Shown: positions 35,588 through 45,557 of the stretch, in pieces
Layout of the letters: the number at the start of each line of letters is the position of its first letter
Numbering within the stretch: the first letter of the stretch is position 1
NCBI RefSeq assembly: GCF_013374095.1
Contig: NZ_AP022672.1
Location: 1,177,501 to 1,241,500 of the forward strand
DNA: 64,000 nucleotides
DNA from: Sphingomonas sp. HMP6
GTDB lineage: Bacteria > Pseudomonadota > Alphaproteobacteria > Sphingomonadales > Sphingomonadaceae
Reading direction: 5' to 3'
The notes under the pieces: generated by a model
Seen by the model: the letters and a program-made list of their open reading frames with translations, nothing else
Databases searched by the model: none
Told to the model about the DNA's origin: nothing
Program-made: the position numbers and the translations under genes

Positions 35588-36462
35588 GCCGGCTCCGCCG
35601 CGGGTCGCCATAGCGCGGCGTCGTCCGTCACCAGATAGCGGTCGCGCAAGTCGATCAGATGCGCCAGCACCGATCGCTCTGCCGCCGGGAACAGCCGCGG
35701 GTCGAGCCCGACATACATGCGCGCGACCATGTCGGGGATCGTTGCGGGCGCGCCGCGCAGCAGGCGCAAAATCTGTCCCTCGCGCTGCTTGCGATGGCCG
35801 AGCATCCCCCGCACCAGCCGCTGCGGACTTTCCACCGGATCGCCATGCGCCGGATAATAGATCCGGTCGGTGCGGTGCATCAGCTTCTCAAGGCTCGCCA
35901 TATAGGCTGCCATGTCGCCGTCGGGCGGAGAGACGATGCTGGTCGACCAGCCCATCACATGATCACCGGTGAAGAGCGCGCCCGCCTCGTCCTGCGCTTC
36001 TGGCAGAGCAAAGGCGAGGTGGTTGGAGGTATGGCCAGGCGTCGCCAGCGCAGTCAGCGTCCAACCTTCGCCGCTGACGCTTTCGCCCTCCGCCAGCACC
36101 CGGTCCGGCGCGTAATCACGGTCGAATGACGCATCCGATCGAAGCCCGGCGTCATCGAGGGCAAGCGGCGCGCAGCCCACGATCGGCGCGCCGGTCGCTT
36201 GGGCAAGCGGGCGCGATCCGGGGCTGTGGTCGCGGTGCGTATGCGTGATCAGGATCGCGCGGACCGGGCGTCCGCCAATCGCGGCGACCAGCGCATCGAT
36301 ATGGCCGGGGGTGTCGGGACCGGGGTCGATCACTGCCAGATCGGTCGTTCCGATCAGATGCACTTGCGTGCCGGTATGGGTGAAAGGCGACGGGTTGGGC
36401 GCCAGAACGCGCGACACAAGCGGTTCGAGCTGCTCGGGGACGCCGGGGAGTTGCTCGCTCAT
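35584..36462 (-). CDS. Metallo-beta-lactamase-fold hydrolase (LACTB2/glyoxalase II-like)
   Basis: About 292 aa from the ATG at 36462. The zinc motif H-x-H-x-D-H is in ILITHTHRDHSPGSRPLA. TLTALATPGHTSNHLAF and FTGDHVMGWSTSIVSPPDGD supply the later metal ligands. The C-terminal winged-helix-like part (GMLGHRKQREGQILRLL) is typical of the LACTB2-like subgroup. Substrate unknown. It is coupled to the DUF4230 gene. Confidence 0.88.
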   Translation of the reverse strand: MSEQLPGVPEQLEPLVSRVLAPNPSPFTHTGTQVHLIGTTDLAVIDPGPDTPGHIDALVAAIGGRPVRAILITHTHRDHSPGSRPLAQATGAPIVGCAPLALDDAGLRSDASFDRDYAPDRVLAEGESVSGEGWTLTALATPGHTSNHLAFALPEAQDEAGALFTGDHVMGWSTSIVSPPDGDMAAYMASLEKLMHRTDRIYYPAHGDPVESPQRLVRGMLGHRKQREGQILRLLRGAPATIPDMVARMYVGLDPRLFPAAERSVLAHLIDLRDRYLVTDDAALWRPAAEPA

Positions 36463-36551
36463 GCCCTGCGAAATGGCGGGTCGGGCGGGCCTTGGCAAGG
36501 GCAACCCCTCCCCCCGGCGTATCCGGAGGGAGGGATCGTTGGGTTTGAGTC

Positions 36552-38246
36552 CTATCGCACCCGCGCCAGATCGCTTTCGACTTCCTTGATTGCGGTGTCG
36601 ATACCCTCCAGTGCGTGCTTGCGTGCTTCCGTGCTCATGTCGGTGTCACTCAGCATCCGGGCACGCGCGGCGCGCAGGCCGCTCAGTGCATGGGCATAAG
36701 CGTCGCGCTCGATATTCGCGCTGTTTGCGGCGATCACGGCGCCTTTGTTGGCCGCAGCGGCAATGCGATCGTTACAGATGATGATGCGCTGCCCGCCCGA
36801 AAACTGCTCCTTGATTACCATCTTGCCGCCCTTTCCAAGTGGGCCACAGTTCCGCGAAGAGATTTGCGGCATCGGCGGCATGGCGGGCATTGGCGGTAAA
36901 GCGCGCATCGGAGGTAAGGCGCGCATCGGCGGTACGGGCGCGATCTCCCCGACGACGGTATAGCTGCCGTCGCGGTTGAGCTTCACGTACCGGCCGTAAC
37001 GGACGATGCGCTTGCCGTCCTTGGTCACCGTCACCGTCGTCGTCATGGCGCGGGCCTCACCCGGCGCGCGAGCGGACGTTTCAGGCAGGGTTGGCGTTTC
37101 GGGCGTCTCCGGGGTCTCAGGCATCGCGGGCGACACGTCTGACGGCGGCAGCGGCGGCCCTGGTCTCAGCGGCACGTCCGGCTCGGTCTGGGCAGGGGTC
37201 AGCGGTCCTGCCACAGCGGGCGGAGCAAACGGCGCAGCCGCGCTTTGATCAAGGCTGGCAAGATCGACGCCGGTCGCATCTTCGACCGTGCTGCGGACCT
37301 TGGCGGCGGCGACAGTGCCCGAAGCCGTCAGGACCAGCCCGGCGGCGACGCACAGGCTCAGCACCCCTGCCCCGGCGACCAGCCGCGTGCGCGACGTTCT
37401 TGTGGTGGTCAGCATCCTTAGTCTCCCTTTCAGATCGTCGATGGTGTGGAGGTGGCACGTCGCGGAAACCGTTCCGCCCAGAAATGTCGGGTGCGCGGCC
37501 TTCAGGATCGCGCAGGCATAACTGTGGCGGCGCATCGGGTTCATCCCCGCCAGCACGCGCGCATCGGTGGCGATTTCCTGGTCGGCGCGGAAAGCGCGAA
37601 AAGCCCGCCATGCCACCGGGTTGAACCAGTGCAGCGCCAGCACGACCAGGGCGATCCAGTTCGCGATCAAATCGCCGCGCGCGTGATGGCCAAGCTCATG
37701 CGCCAGCGCCAGATCGCGCTCTTCCGGCTCGTAGCGTTCGGCGAAATCGCGCGGGAAGGCGACGTAACGCCGCCAAACCCCGAAGGCGAGCGGGCCGGTG
37801 GCCGCTTCGGTCTCGATGATATGCACGTCATCCGCCGTGTCGTGCGTGCTCGCCCGGTCGAGCAAGCGGCGGCAGAAGCGGTGGTGGGCAAGCGTGTGCC
37901 AGCCGACGAACGCGACCGCCCCCGCAATCCACAGCCCCGCCAGCACCTGGCCAAGCAGCGGCCCCAAGATCGGCCCCATTGTTGTCAAAGTCGGCGCAGC
38001 GGTTTCCGCGATGGGGGTGACGAACAACACCGTGACTTGCTCGGTCGCACGCTGCACCGGCGCGACGGCAGCGGCCTGCCACCAATCGGCCGGAAGCGGC
38101 GGCAACAACAACCGCAGCACGGGCAGCAGCCACAGCGCATAAGCGATCTGTGCGCCGAACGCTTTCGGCACGGGACCGCGCAGCAGCAGCACCGCAACCA
38201 TCAACACGGTTGAGGCGAGCAGCGCCTCGACCAGCCAACCGATCAC
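36552..38246 (-). CDS. BlaR1/MecR1-type M56 membrane metallopeptidase
   Basis: A 564-aa protein. The N-terminal part has membrane helices (WLVEALLASTVLMVAVLLL, VLAGLWIAGAVAFVGWHTL). The zinc protease motif HELGH is at 183-187 in DLALAHELGHHARGD. Another helix precedes WFNPVAWRAFRAFRADQEIATDARV. After a further helix (~285-310) the periplasmic part is low-complexity, with repeated PPMRALPPMRALPPMPAMPP, and ends in a helical charged tail; no beta-lactam sensor domain is seen. It is coupled to the BlaI-type repressor (ATGA). Family knowledge: such proteases release the repressor after an envelope signal. Confidence 0.9.
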   Translation of the reverse strand: MIGWLVEALLASTVLMVAVLLLRGPVPKAFGAQIAYALWLLPVLRLLLPPLPADWWQAAAVAPVQRATEQVTVLFVTPIAETAAPTLTTMGPILGPLLGQVLAGLWIAGAVAFVGWHTLAHHRFCRRLLDRASTHDTADDVHIIETEAATGPLAFGVWRRYVAFPRDFAERYEPEERDLALAHELGHHARGDLIANWIALVVLALHWFNPVAWRAFRAFRADQEIATDARVLAGMNPMRRHSYACAILKAAHPTFLGGTVSATCHLHTIDDLKGRLRMLTTTRTSRTRLVAGAGVLSLCVAAGLVLTASGTVAAAKVRSTVEDATGVDLASLDQSAAAPFAPPAVAGPLTPAQTEPDVPLRPGPPLPPSDVSPAMPETPETPETPTLPETSARAPGEARAMTTTVTVTKDGKRIVRYGRYVKLNRDGSYTVVGEIAPVPPMRALPPMRALPPMPAMPPMPQISSRNCGPLGKGGKMVIKEQFSGGQRIIICNDRIAAAANKGAVIAANSANIERDAYAHALSGLRAARARMLSDTDMSTEARKHALEGIDTAIKEVESDLARVR

Positions 38247-38611
38247 GACTTCAACCCCTTTAGCAACGCCTCGATCTCGGAAATGTCCTGCGCGGTCAGC
38301 GCGTCGCGCTCGGCCAGATGCGCGACCAGAGGGGTTAGCCGCCCCCCGAACAGCCGGTCCATCATCTTGCGCGATTCGCCCGCGACATAGTCCTCGCGCT
38401 GTACAAGCGGACGATAGCGATAGCGCCGCCCGTCCTCCTCATGCGCGATCACCGCCTTGGCGAGCAGCCGCCCGAGCAGCGTCTTGACCGTATTCGCGGA
38501 CCAGTCGCGCTCCGCCGGGATCCGCTCGGCGACGTCCTGCGCGGTGAGCGGGCTTTCGTCCCATAACACTTCCATCACCGCATGTTCTGCGTCGCTGATG
38601 CGTTCGGCCAT
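38243..38611 (-). CDS. BlaI/MecI/CopY-family transcriptional repressor
   Basis: A 122-aa winged-helix repressor from the ATG at 38611 (SDAEHAVMEVLWDESPLTAQ, SANTVKTLLGRLLAKAVI, HEEDGRRYRYRPLV). The C-terminal helix (LVAHLAERDALTAQDISEIEALLKGL) is the dimerisation part. A longer frame to 38830 would cover the operator region. Two TAC-N4-GTA dyads lie directly upstream, so autoregulation of this pair is likely. Confidence 0.92.
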   Translation of the reverse strand: MAERISDAEHAVMEVLWDESPLTAQDVAERIPAERDWSANTVKTLLGRLLAKAVIAHEEDGRRYRYRPLVQREDYVAGESRKMMDRLFGGRLTPLVAHLAERDALTAQDISEIEALLKGLKS

Positions 38612-38629
38612 GAGTCGCTCTCCGTAATG

Positions 38630-38664
38630 ACTACGGCTGTAATCGTACCGTTTACGTCTGTAGT
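38630..38664. promoter_or_regulatory. Two BlaI-type operator dyads
   Basis: ACTAC-GGCT-GTAAT (38630-38643) and TTTAC-GTCT-GTAGT (38651-38664) both fit the TAC-N4-GTA core recognised by BlaI/MecI/CopY proteins. Their centres are 21 bp apart, two helical turns, so two dimers would bind the same face. They lie 19-53 bp upstream of the repressor start and 63-97 bp upstream of the divergent SMP-30 gene. Confidence 0.7.
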
Positions 38665-38726
38665 CAAGAGGCCGCTTTGGGAGCGGGCGCGCTTCCGATA
38701 CGCTGTCGGAAAAAGAGGAGTAGGAT

Positions 38727-39656
38727 GTGACTTTCGAGACCTTAGCCAGCGGCCTGCGCTTTCCAGAGGGACCTGTGGCGATGCCCGATGGCAGCGTGAT
38801 CCTCGTCGAAATCGCCGCCGGTCGCATCACCCGCGTCCGCCCAGACGGATCGACCGAGACCGTCGCCGAACCCGGCGGCGGCCCGAACGGGCTGGCAATC
38901 GGCCCGGACGGAAAGCTCTATTGCTGCAACAATGGTGGCTTCAATTACATTGATCACCCGGCCGGCCTGCTCATCCCGCACGGCCAGGCCGACGATTATT
39001 CGGGCGGACGGATCGAACGGATCGATCTGGCCACCGGCGCGGTCGAGGTGCTCTACAAGGACGGCGATTTCGGCTGCGTGCTGCGCGGCCCGAACGATAT
39101 CGTGTTCGATGCGCATGGCGGCTTCTGGTTCACCGACCATGGCAAGAACCGCGACCGTGAGCGTGACATCACCGGCATCTTCTATGCAAAGGCCGATGGT
39201 AGCCATCTGGAAGAAGTCGTCTTTCCCAGCGAGAACCCCAACGGCATCGGCCTCTCCCCCGATGGCAAGCGGCTCTACGCGGCGGAGACCTATACCTGCC
39301 GCCTGATGGCATTCGACGTGACCACGCCGGGCAAAGTCGATCAAACCCCTGGCCTCGCCGGTACCGGCATTCCACTCTATCGCCCCGCCGGCTACAAATT
39401 CTTCGATTCACTCGGGGTCGAGGCGTGCGGCAACATCTGCGTCGCAACGATCGGCGAGAGCGGCATCTCGGTCATTTCGCCCGCCGGGGCGTTGATCGAG
39501 TTCATCGCCACCCCCGATCCCTTCACCACCAACATCTGCTGGGGCGGGCCGGACTTGCGCACCGCCTACATCACGCTGTCGGGCACCGGACGCCTGATCA
39601 GCATGGAATGGCCGCGCCCGGGCTTGGCGCTGGCCTATTGCGCGCGCGCGCGCTAG
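38727..39656 (+). CDS. SMP-30/gluconolactonase-family lactonase
   Basis: A 309-aa six-bladed propeller. GTG start, with GAGGAG 8 nt upstream. Family residues: the metal Glu in LRFPEGPVA, GGPNGLAIGPDGKLY, RGPNDIVFDAHGGFWFTDHG and NPNGIGLSPDGKRLYAAET (metal Asn and Asp). Hydrolyses sugar lactones or related esters; the exact substrate is unknown. It shares an upstream region with the BlaI-type operators and may be co-controlled. Confidence 0.88.
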   Translation: MTFETLASGLRFPEGPVAMPDGSVILVEIAAGRITRVRPDGSTETVAEPGGGPNGLAIGPDGKLYCCNNGGFNYIDHPAGLLIPHGQADDYSGGRIERIDLATGAVEVLYKDGDFGCVLRGPNDIVFDAHGGFWFTDHGKNRDRERDITGIFYAKADGSHLEEVVFPSENPNGIGLSPDGKRLYAAETYTCRLMAFDVTTPGKVDQTPGLAGTGIPLYRPAGYKFFDSLGVEACGNICVATIGESGISVISPAGALIEFIATPDPFTTNICWGGPDLRTAYITLSGTGRLISMEWPRPGLALAYCARAR

Positions 39657-39665
39657 GCCGTCGGA

Positions 39666-40358
39666 ATGATAAGAACCGGCGAACGACATCTGGTCCAGCG
39701 TATCGGCTGGCTGCGCGCAAGCGTACTCGGCGCAAATGATGGAATCGTCTCGACCGCCAGCCTGATAGTCGGGGTCGCTGCCGCCGCGCAGAGCCAGAAC
39801 GCAATCCTCCTCACCGGCGTCGCCGGGCTGGTCGCAGGCGCAATGTCGATGGCGGCGGGCGAATATGTTTCGGTCAGCTCGCAGGCCGATACCGAGGCGG
39901 CCGACCGTGCGCGCGAAGCGGCCGAGCTGGCCGATGACCCCAAGGCCGAAACGCACGAACTCGCCGCAATCTATCGTCAGCGCGGGCTGGACCGCGCGCT
40001 CGCTCTGCAAGTTGCCGAGCAATTGATGGCGCATGATGCGCTTGGCGCGCACATGCGCGACGAACTTGGCATCCACGAAGCGATGGTCGCGCGGCCGGTG
40101 CAGGCGGCGCTCGCATCGGCGGCAAGCTTCGCCGTCGGTGCGATCCTGCCCGTGCTGATGGCCTTCCTGTTCCGCGGCACCGCGTTGATCGAGGCGGTCG
40201 TGGTGGCGACGCTGGTGCTGCTGGCGGTGCTGGGCGCGGTCGGCTCGCAGATCGGCGGGGCGAATATCTGGCGCGGCGCGATCCGCGTCCTGTTCTGGGG
40301 GGCGCTGGCGATGGCGGTGACGGCCGGCATTGGTCACCTTTTCGGCGCAAATATTTGA
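39666..40358 (+). CDS. VIT1/CCC1-family metal transporter
   Basis: A 230-aa membrane protein. LRASVLGANDGIVSTASLIVG is the first helix signature of VIT1/CCC1 proteins, and GAMSMAAGEYVSVSSQAD the second. A cytoplasmic helical segment rich in Glu/Asp/His follows (EAADRAREAAELADD, HELAAIY), then three C-terminal helices. Iron or manganese export is inferred from the family. Confidence 0.9.
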   Translation: MIRTGERHLVQRIGWLRASVLGANDGIVSTASLIVGVAAAAQSQNAILLTGVAGLVAGAMSMAAGEYVSVSSQADTEAADRAREAAELADDPKAETHELAAIYRQRGLDRALALQVAEQLMAHDALGAHMRDELGIHEAMVARPVQAALASAASFAVGAILPVLMAFLFRGTALIEAVVVATLVLLAVLGAVGSQIGGANIWRGAIRVLFWGALAMAVTAGIGHLFGANI

Positions 40359-40457
40359 CCCAAGGCCGGTGTTGGTCGGGGTCTCCTTGACCGGCCACCC
40401 CTCCCCGCCCTAATCGGCGCGCACATCCGCCAAGCACCTTCGACCGGGGACCCACCG

Positions 40458-41159
40458 ATGCGCAAACTCTATCCCGATGCCGCCGCTGCTCTCGACGGGC
40501 TGCTCCATGATGGGATGACGATCTGCGCGGGCGGCTTCGGGCTGTGCGGCATTCCCGAGCGGCTGATCGACGCGATCCGAGATGCCGGGACCAAGGATCT
40601 GACGATCGCCAGCAACAATGCCGGCATCGACGGCGAAGGCCTCGGCAAGCTGTTGCGCACGCGTCAGGTCAAGAAGATGATCTCCTCGTACGTCGGTGAG
40701 AATAAGGAATTCGAGCGGCAATATCTGGCGGGCGAGCTCGAGGTGGAATTCTGTCCGCAAGGCACGCTCGCCGAGCGCTGCCGCGCCGGCGGTGCCGGTA
40801 TCCCCGGTTTCTACACCAAGACCGGCGTCGGCACACAAGTCGCCGAGGGCAAGGAAGTGAAGGTCTTCGACGGCGAGGAGTTCATCCTCGAACGCGGCAT
40901 CCGCGCCGACCTCGCCATTATCAAGGGCTGGAAGGCGGACGAAAGCGGCAACCTCATCTTCCGCAAGACCGCGCGCAATTTCAATCAGCCGATGGCGACG
41001 GCCGGTCGGATTTGCGTGGCCGAGGTCGAGGAAGTGGTGCCGGTCGGCAGCCTCGACCCCGACTGCATTCACCTGCCGGGTATTTATGTGAAGCGCATGA
41101 TCATCGGCGCGCCATACGACAAGAAGATCGAGTTTCGCACGGTGCGCGAGGCGGCGTGA
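40458..41159 (+). CDS. scoA: 3-oxoacid CoA-transferase subunit A
   Basis: A 233-aa alpha subunit of a succinyl-CoA:3-ketoacid (or 3-oxoadipate) CoA-transferase. Signatures: [35 protein letters not shown] and [24 protein letters not shown]. It works with the beta subunit encoded 1.4 kb downstream; two unrelated genes sit between them. Substrate choice cannot be told from sequence alone. Confidence 0.93.
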   Translation: MRKLYPDAAAALDGLLHDGMTICAGGFGLCGIPERLIDAIRDAGTKDLTIASNNAGIDGEGLGKLLRTRQVKKMISSYVGENKEFERQYLAGELEVEFCPQGTLAERCRAGGAGIPGFYTKTGVGTQVAEGKEVKVFDGEEFILERGIRADLAIIKGWKADESGNLIFRKTARNFNQPMATAGRICVAEVEEVVPVGSLDPDCIHLPGIYVKRMIIGAPYDKKIEFRTVREAA

Positions 41160-42178
41160 TGGGCGCGGCGGGCTGCGCTGCTTCTGCTCCCCTCCCGCGT
41201 GCGGGAGGGGCTGGGGGAGGGCATGTCCAGCGCTCCGTCGCTCAAACATCCCCTCCCCTAACCCCTCCCGCACGCGGGAGGGGAACGGTTGCGCTCATCG
41301 CGCTCGCACTGTCATCTTGTGCGGCGGGACCACGGACCGAAGTTCGACATGCTGGCGACGTGGCGCCTATCGAGCATGGCGGATGGATACCCCCAGCCCC
41401 AGCCATCCCCACCGGCATCCAATATCTCTACGGCTCGGGCGAAGCCGCAGCCGCTTCGCAGCAGACGTGGCGGAGCATCGTCTCTTACGTCGCGCGCCAA
41501 GTGGCGACGCCGCCGCAAGACTCGGTCGTCCTCGCCCCGGATGCGACGCTCGCCGCGCCGAAATGGGTGCCCTGCGGCTCCAAGCCAAAGGCGGTCGTGT
41601 TCGACGTGGACGAGACGGTGCTGCTCAACACCGGCTTCGAATATGACGAAGCGCTCCACCCCGGCCGCAGCTATGACGAGAAGCGCTGGCAGGCTTGGGA
41701 ACGGAGCGGCGGCACAAGGGTGCTCCCGACGCCCGGATCGGTCCGCGCGCTCGGCGTGATCCGGCAGATGGGCGTTACCGTTATGTTCAACACCAACCGC
41801 TCCTCCGCCAATGCCGACACGACACGCGCCGCGATCGAGGGTGCCGGTCTCGGCCCCGCGGTTCACGGCGAGACGCTCTATCTCTCGGGCGACGACGCGA
41901 TGGGCAGCAAGAAGGACGGCCGCCGCGCGACGATCGCCGCGAACTATTGCGTCGTTGCGATGGGCGGCGATCAACTCGGCGATTTCAGCGATCTGTTCAA
42001 CGCCGGCCTCACCCCTGCGGCGCGGCGGGCTGCGGTGCTCACCGAACCGCTGATCACCGTGTTCGGTGCGGGCTGGTTCACGCTGCCCAACCCGGCCTAT
42101 GGCACCGCGCTGAAGGGCGGCGTGGACGACATCTTCGCCCCCGCCCAGCGTTGGAATTCGACGGAGCCGACACCGTGA
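41159..42178 (+). CDS. HAD-superfamily acid phosphatase, lipoprotein (class C, e(P4)-like)
   Basis: A 339-aa protein. The nucleophile motif is KAVVFDVDETVLLNTGFEYD; VMFNTNRSS and the Lys/Asp motifs further on complete the HAD set. The lipobox is ALIALALSSCAAG, but the part before it is encoded by a GC-rich palindromic repeat pair, so the N-terminus has a ~45-residue Pro/Gly/Ala-rich extension. The only in-frame start near the signal is ATG 41159, overlapping the scoA stop. Family members dephosphorylate nucleotides in the envelope. Whether the odd N-terminus is still exported is uncertain. Confidence 0.8.
   Translation: MGAAGCAASAPLPRAGGAGGGHVQRSVAQTSPPLTPPARGRGTVALIALALSSCAAGPRTEVRHAGDVAPIEHGGWIPPAPAIPTGIQYLYGSGEAAAASQQTWRSIVSYVARQVATPPQDSVVLAPDATLAAPKWVPCGSKPKAVVFDVDETVLLNTGFEYDEALHPGRSYDEKRWQAWERSGGTRVLPTPGSVRALGVIRQMGVTVMFNTNRSSANADTTRAAIEGAGLGPAVHGETLYLSGDDAMGSKKDGRRATIAANYCVVAMGGDQLGDFSDLFNAGLTPAARRAAVLTEPLITVFGAGWFTLPNPAYGTALKGGVDDIFAPAQRWNSTEPTP
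41189..41283. repeat. REP-like palindromic pair inside a coding region
   Basis: Two hairpins (CCCCTCCCGC / GCGGGAGGGG, loops GT and AC) form arms of a larger inverted repeat of ~37 bp per arm with a 20-bp centre. It lies within the 5' coding part of the acid phosphatase gene and is read through without a stop. Confidence 0.85.
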
Positions 42179-42528
42179 AGAAGAAGCCGATCCCGATCGA
42201 TCTGCAGCGCTATGCCGGTATGCTCGGCGGTGCGCGCGAGTTTCTGCGCGTCTGGGCGATCAAGGATGGCCCGACCACCTGCTTCATCAACCCCGTGCCG
42301 ATCGGTGCCGATCCGATGGCGCTCGGCATCGCTTTGGTCGATGTCGTCCGCCACGGCGCACGCGCGTATGCCCAGGCGACCGGCATTACCGAAGCCGAGG
42401 CCGAAGCCCGGATCTGGGAAGGCCTCGACGCCGAACGCGGTAACCCGACCGACCCCGGCCATGAGCTCGATCCTGATGACGCCGAGGATGGCATCATCAG
42501 CTACTTACCGAACAAGGATATCCACTAA
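42175..42528 (+). CDS. DUF5076 domain protein
   Basis: A 117-aa protein starting at GTG, which overlaps the phosphatase stop (GTGA). [39 protein letters not shown] and [13 protein letters not shown] match DUF5076. Soluble; function unknown. Its stop overlaps the start of scoB (TAATG). Confidence 0.8.
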   Translation: MKKKPIPIDLQRYAGMLGGAREFLRVWAIKDGPTTCFINPVPIGADPMALGIALVDVVRHGARAYAQATGITEAEAEARIWEGLDAERGNPTDPGHELDPDDAEDGIISYLPNKDIH

Positions 42529-43163
42529 TGGCTTGGACCCGCGACGAAATGGCGGCGCGCGCCGCGCGTGAGCTGCAGGACGGTTTCTATGTGAACCTCG
42601 GCATCGGTATTCCGACGCTGGTTGCCAACCACATTCCGCCGGGCGTCGAGGTCACGCTCCAATCGGAAAACGGGATGCTCGGCATCGGGCCGTTTCCGCT
42701 GGCCGGCGAAGAGGATCCCGATCTCATCAATGCGGGCAAGCAGACGATCAGCGAACTCCCGCAGACGGCCTATTTCTCCAGCGCCGACAGCTTCGCGATG
42801 ATCCGCGGCGGGCATATCGATCTGACCGTGCTCGGCGCGATGGAAGTCGCCGAGAATGGCGACATCGCGAACTGGATGATCCCGGGCAAAATGATCAAGG
42901 GCATGGGCGGCGCGATGGATCTGGTCGCGGGCGTCAAGAAGATCATCGTCGTGATGGAGCACACCAGCAAGAATGGCGACCCCAAGTTTATCCCGGCCTG
43001 CACGCTGCCGCTGACGGGCAAGAACGTCGTCGATATGATCATCACCGATCTGGCGGTGTTCCAGCGCCCCGACCACGCATCACCGTTCCACTTGGTCGAG
43101 ATGGCCCCCGGCGTCACCGCCGACGAAATCGCCGCTAAGACGACCGCGAAGTATCTCGCTTGA
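42528..43163 (+). CDS. scoB: 3-oxoacid CoA-transferase subunit B
   Basis: A 211-aa beta subunit. The active-site Glu is in [31 protein letters not shown] and [28 protein letters not shown] are family signatures. It pairs with the subunit A encoded upstream. Translationally coupled on both sides. Confidence 0.94.
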   Translation: MAWTRDEMAARAARELQDGFYVNLGIGIPTLVANHIPPGVEVTLQSENGMLGIGPFPLAGEEDPDLINAGKQTISELPQTAYFSSADSFAMIRGGHIDLTVLGAMEVAENGDIANWMIPGKMIKGMGGAMDLVAGVKKIIVVMEHTSKNGDPKFIPACTLPLTGKNVVDMIITDLAVFQRPDHASPFHLVEMAPGVTADEIAAKTTAKYLA

Positions 43164-44059
43164 CGCGCCGCATCGTCGTCGCCCTCGTCCTGTTGTTGAT
43201 GGTGAGCATGGGGTCCGCTGTGGCGCTCACATCGCCGCCGGGGTTGCTCAGCTTCCTCGACAAGGCGATGGGCGGCGGCACTGGGGTGGAGCGCGTCGGT
43301 AAGGGTCTGGGGTTCGGAGGCCACGGCCAGACGCTCGACGTATGGCGTCCGGTCGGTCCGGCGGAGAAGCGCCCGGTGCTGATCTTCTGGTATGGCGGCG
43401 GCTGGGCCGAGGGCAACCGCCGCGCCTACGGTTTCGCCGCGCGCGCCTTCGCCAAGGCAGGGTTCGTGGTCGTGGTGCCGGATTACCGCAAGGTGCCGCA
43501 AATCCGCTTCCCGGCGATGCTGCAGGACGGTGCCGACGCGGTGAAATGGACCCGCGACCACATCGCAGACTTCGGCGGTGACCCGACACGGATCGCCCTG
43601 TCCGGGCATTCGGCGGGTGCCTATACCGTCGCGATGCTGACGCTCGACCAACGCTGGCTGAAGGCGGTCGGGGTCGATCCGCGGATCGTGAAGGCCGCCG
43701 CCCCCTTGTGCGGGCCCTATGATTTCTACCCCTGGACCTCGGACCGCGCCCGCGCGGCGTTCCAGGGCGCTGCCGATCCGGCGATGACCCAGCCGATCAC
43801 CTTCGCCCGCGCCGATGCGCCACCGATGCTGCTGGTGACCGGCACCGCCGACACGACCGTGCGCCCGCGTAATGCGATCCGGCTTGCGGCGCGGTTGAAG
43901 GCATTGGGTGCGCCGGTCGACGTGAAGAATTATCCGGGCCAGACGCACGAAGGGATTGCGATGGCGCTTTCGGTGCCGTTCCGCGCGCGCGCGCCGGTGC
44001 TGGCGGACAGCGTGGCGTTCCTCAAGGAAAAGCTCGCGCAAGCGCCCGCTGCGCAATAA
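43160..44059 (+). CDS. Alpha/beta-hydrolase (carboxylesterase/lipase type)
   Basis: A 299-aa esterase starting at TTG that overlaps the scoB stop. An N-terminal hydrophobic segment ([19 protein letters not shown]) is a signal peptide or anchor. The oxyanion motif is [10 protein letters not shown]; the nucleophile elbow is [15 protein letters not shown] (G-x-S-x-G). Asp and His are expected in [10 protein letters not shown] and QTHEGIAMA. Substrate unknown. Confidence 0.88.
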   Translation: MTRRIVVALVLLLMVSMGSAVALTSPPGLLSFLDKAMGGGTGVERVGKGLGFGGHGQTLDVWRPVGPAEKRPVLIFWYGGGWAEGNRRAYGFAARAFAKAGFVVVVPDYRKVPQIRFPAMLQDGADAVKWTRDHIADFGGDPTRIALSGHSAGAYTVAMLTLDQRWLKAVGVDPRIVKAAAPLCGPYDFYPWTSDRARAAFQGAADPAMTQPITFARADAPPMLLVTGTADTTVRPRNAIRLAARLKALGAPVDVKNYPGQTHEGIAMALSVPFRARAPVLADSVAFLKEKLAQAPAAQ

Positions 44060-44108
44060 ACGACCCTCCCACCCTTGCGGCGACGCATCTTTCGGTTAAA
44101 GCGCGCGC

Positions 44109-45557
44109 ATGGCCAGCCATCCGCGCACACTTTACGAAAAAATCTGGGACGATCACGTCGTCGAACGGCGCGACGATGGGACGTGCCTGATCTTTATCGA
44201 CCGGCACCTTGTCCACGAAGTGACCAGCCCACAGGCATTTTCGGGGTTGCGCGCCAATGGCCGCGCGGTGCGCCGCCCGGATCTGACGCTCGCGGTGCCC
44301 GACCATAATTTGCCGACCACGCCGCGGCGCGACGCCGCGGGCAATCGCGTGCCGATCGCCGATGCCGAAAGCGCCGCACAACTCGACGCGCTGGAACGCA
44401 ATACGCACGACTTCGGCATCGACTATATCGACTCGGCCGCGCCCGAACAGGGCATCGTCCATGTCGTCGGGCCCGAGCAGGGCTTCACCCTGCCCGGCAC
44501 GACGCTGGTGTGCGGCGACAGCCATACCTCGGCGCACGGCGCGCTCGGCGCGCTCGCCTTCGGCATCGGGACGAGCGAGGTCGAGCATGTGCTCGCCACG
44601 CAGACGCTGCTGCTCACCCCGTCCAAGACGATGGAAGTGCGCGTCGACGGCACCCTCGGCTTTGGGGTCAGCCCGAAGGACGTGATCCTGGCGATCATCG
44701 GGCGGATCGGGACGGCAGGCGGCACCGGCCATGTCATCGAATATACCGGATCGATCATTCGCGCGATGTCGATCGAGGGGCGGCTGACGATCGCCAACAT
44801 GTCGATAGAGGGTGGCGCGCGCGCCGGTCTGGTCGCGCCGGACGAGGCGACCTTCGCCTATCTGAAGGGCCGCCCGATGACGCCGAAGGGCCAGGATTGG
44901 GATCAAGCGCTCGCCTATTGGCGCACGCTGCCGAGCGACCCGAACGCGCGCTACGACGCGCTGGTGAAACTCGACGCGACCGACATCGCGCCGCAGCTCA
45001 CCTGGGGCACCAGCCCCGAGGATGTCGTGCCGATTACCGGCGTCGTGCCGCATCCCGACAGCTTCGCCGACCCGGCCAAGCGCGACGCGGCACGCAAATC
45101 GCTCGCCTATATGGGCCTCACGCCCGGCATGGCGATGCAGGATGTCGGCGTCGACTATGTCTTCATCGGTAGCTGCACCAACAGCCGGATCGAGGATCTG
45201 CGCGCTGCCGCCGCCGTCGCGAAGGGTCGCCATGTCGCGGATGGCCTGCACGCGCTGGTCGTCCCCGGCTCGGGCCTGGTCAAACGCCAGGCCGAGGCCG
45301 AGGGGCTCGACCGGATCTTCATCGCCGCCGGATTCGACTGGCGCGAGCCGGGCTGCTCGATGTGCCTGGCGATGAACCCGGACAAGGTGCCGCCGGGCAA
45401 ACGCTGCGCGTCCACGTCGAATCGCAATTTCGTCGGGCGGCAAGGGCCGGGTGCGCGGACGCATCTGGTGTCGCCCGCCATGGCGGCGGCAGCGGCGGTG
45501 ACCGGGCGGCTGAGCGACGTGCGCGATCTGATGCTGCGCCCTGGGGGGGATGGTTGA
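44109..45557 (+). CDS. leuC: 3-isopropylmalate dehydratase large subunit
   Basis: Aconitase-family enzyme of leucine synthesis, 482 aa. Cluster ligands: first Cys in [16 protein letters not shown], the other two in [37 protein letters not shown] and [26 protein letters not shown] are signatures. It works with LeuD, encoded 1 kb downstream. Confidence 0.97.
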   Translation: MASHPRTLYEKIWDDHVVERRDDGTCLIFIDRHLVHEVTSPQAFSGLRANGRAVRRPDLTLAVPDHNLPTTPRRDAAGNRVPIADAESAAQLDALERNTHDFGIDYIDSAAPEQGIVHVVGPEQGFTLPGTTLVCGDSHTSAHGALGALAFGIGTSEVEHVLATQTLLLTPSKTMEVRVDGTLGFGVSPKDVILAIIGRIGTAGGTGHVIEYTGSIIRAMSIEGRLTIANMSIEGGARAGLVAPDEATFAYLKGRPMTPKGQDWDQALAYWRTLPSDPNARYDALVKLDATDIAPQLTWGTSPEDVVPITGVVPHPDSFADPAKRDAARKSLAYMGLTPGMAMQDVGVDYVFIGSCTNSRIEDLRAAAAVAKGRHVADGLHALVVPGSGLVKRQAEAEGLDRIFIAAGFDWREPGCSMCLAMNPDKVPPGKRCASTSNRNFVGRQGPGARTHLVSPAMAAAAAVTGRLSDVRDLMLRPGGDG

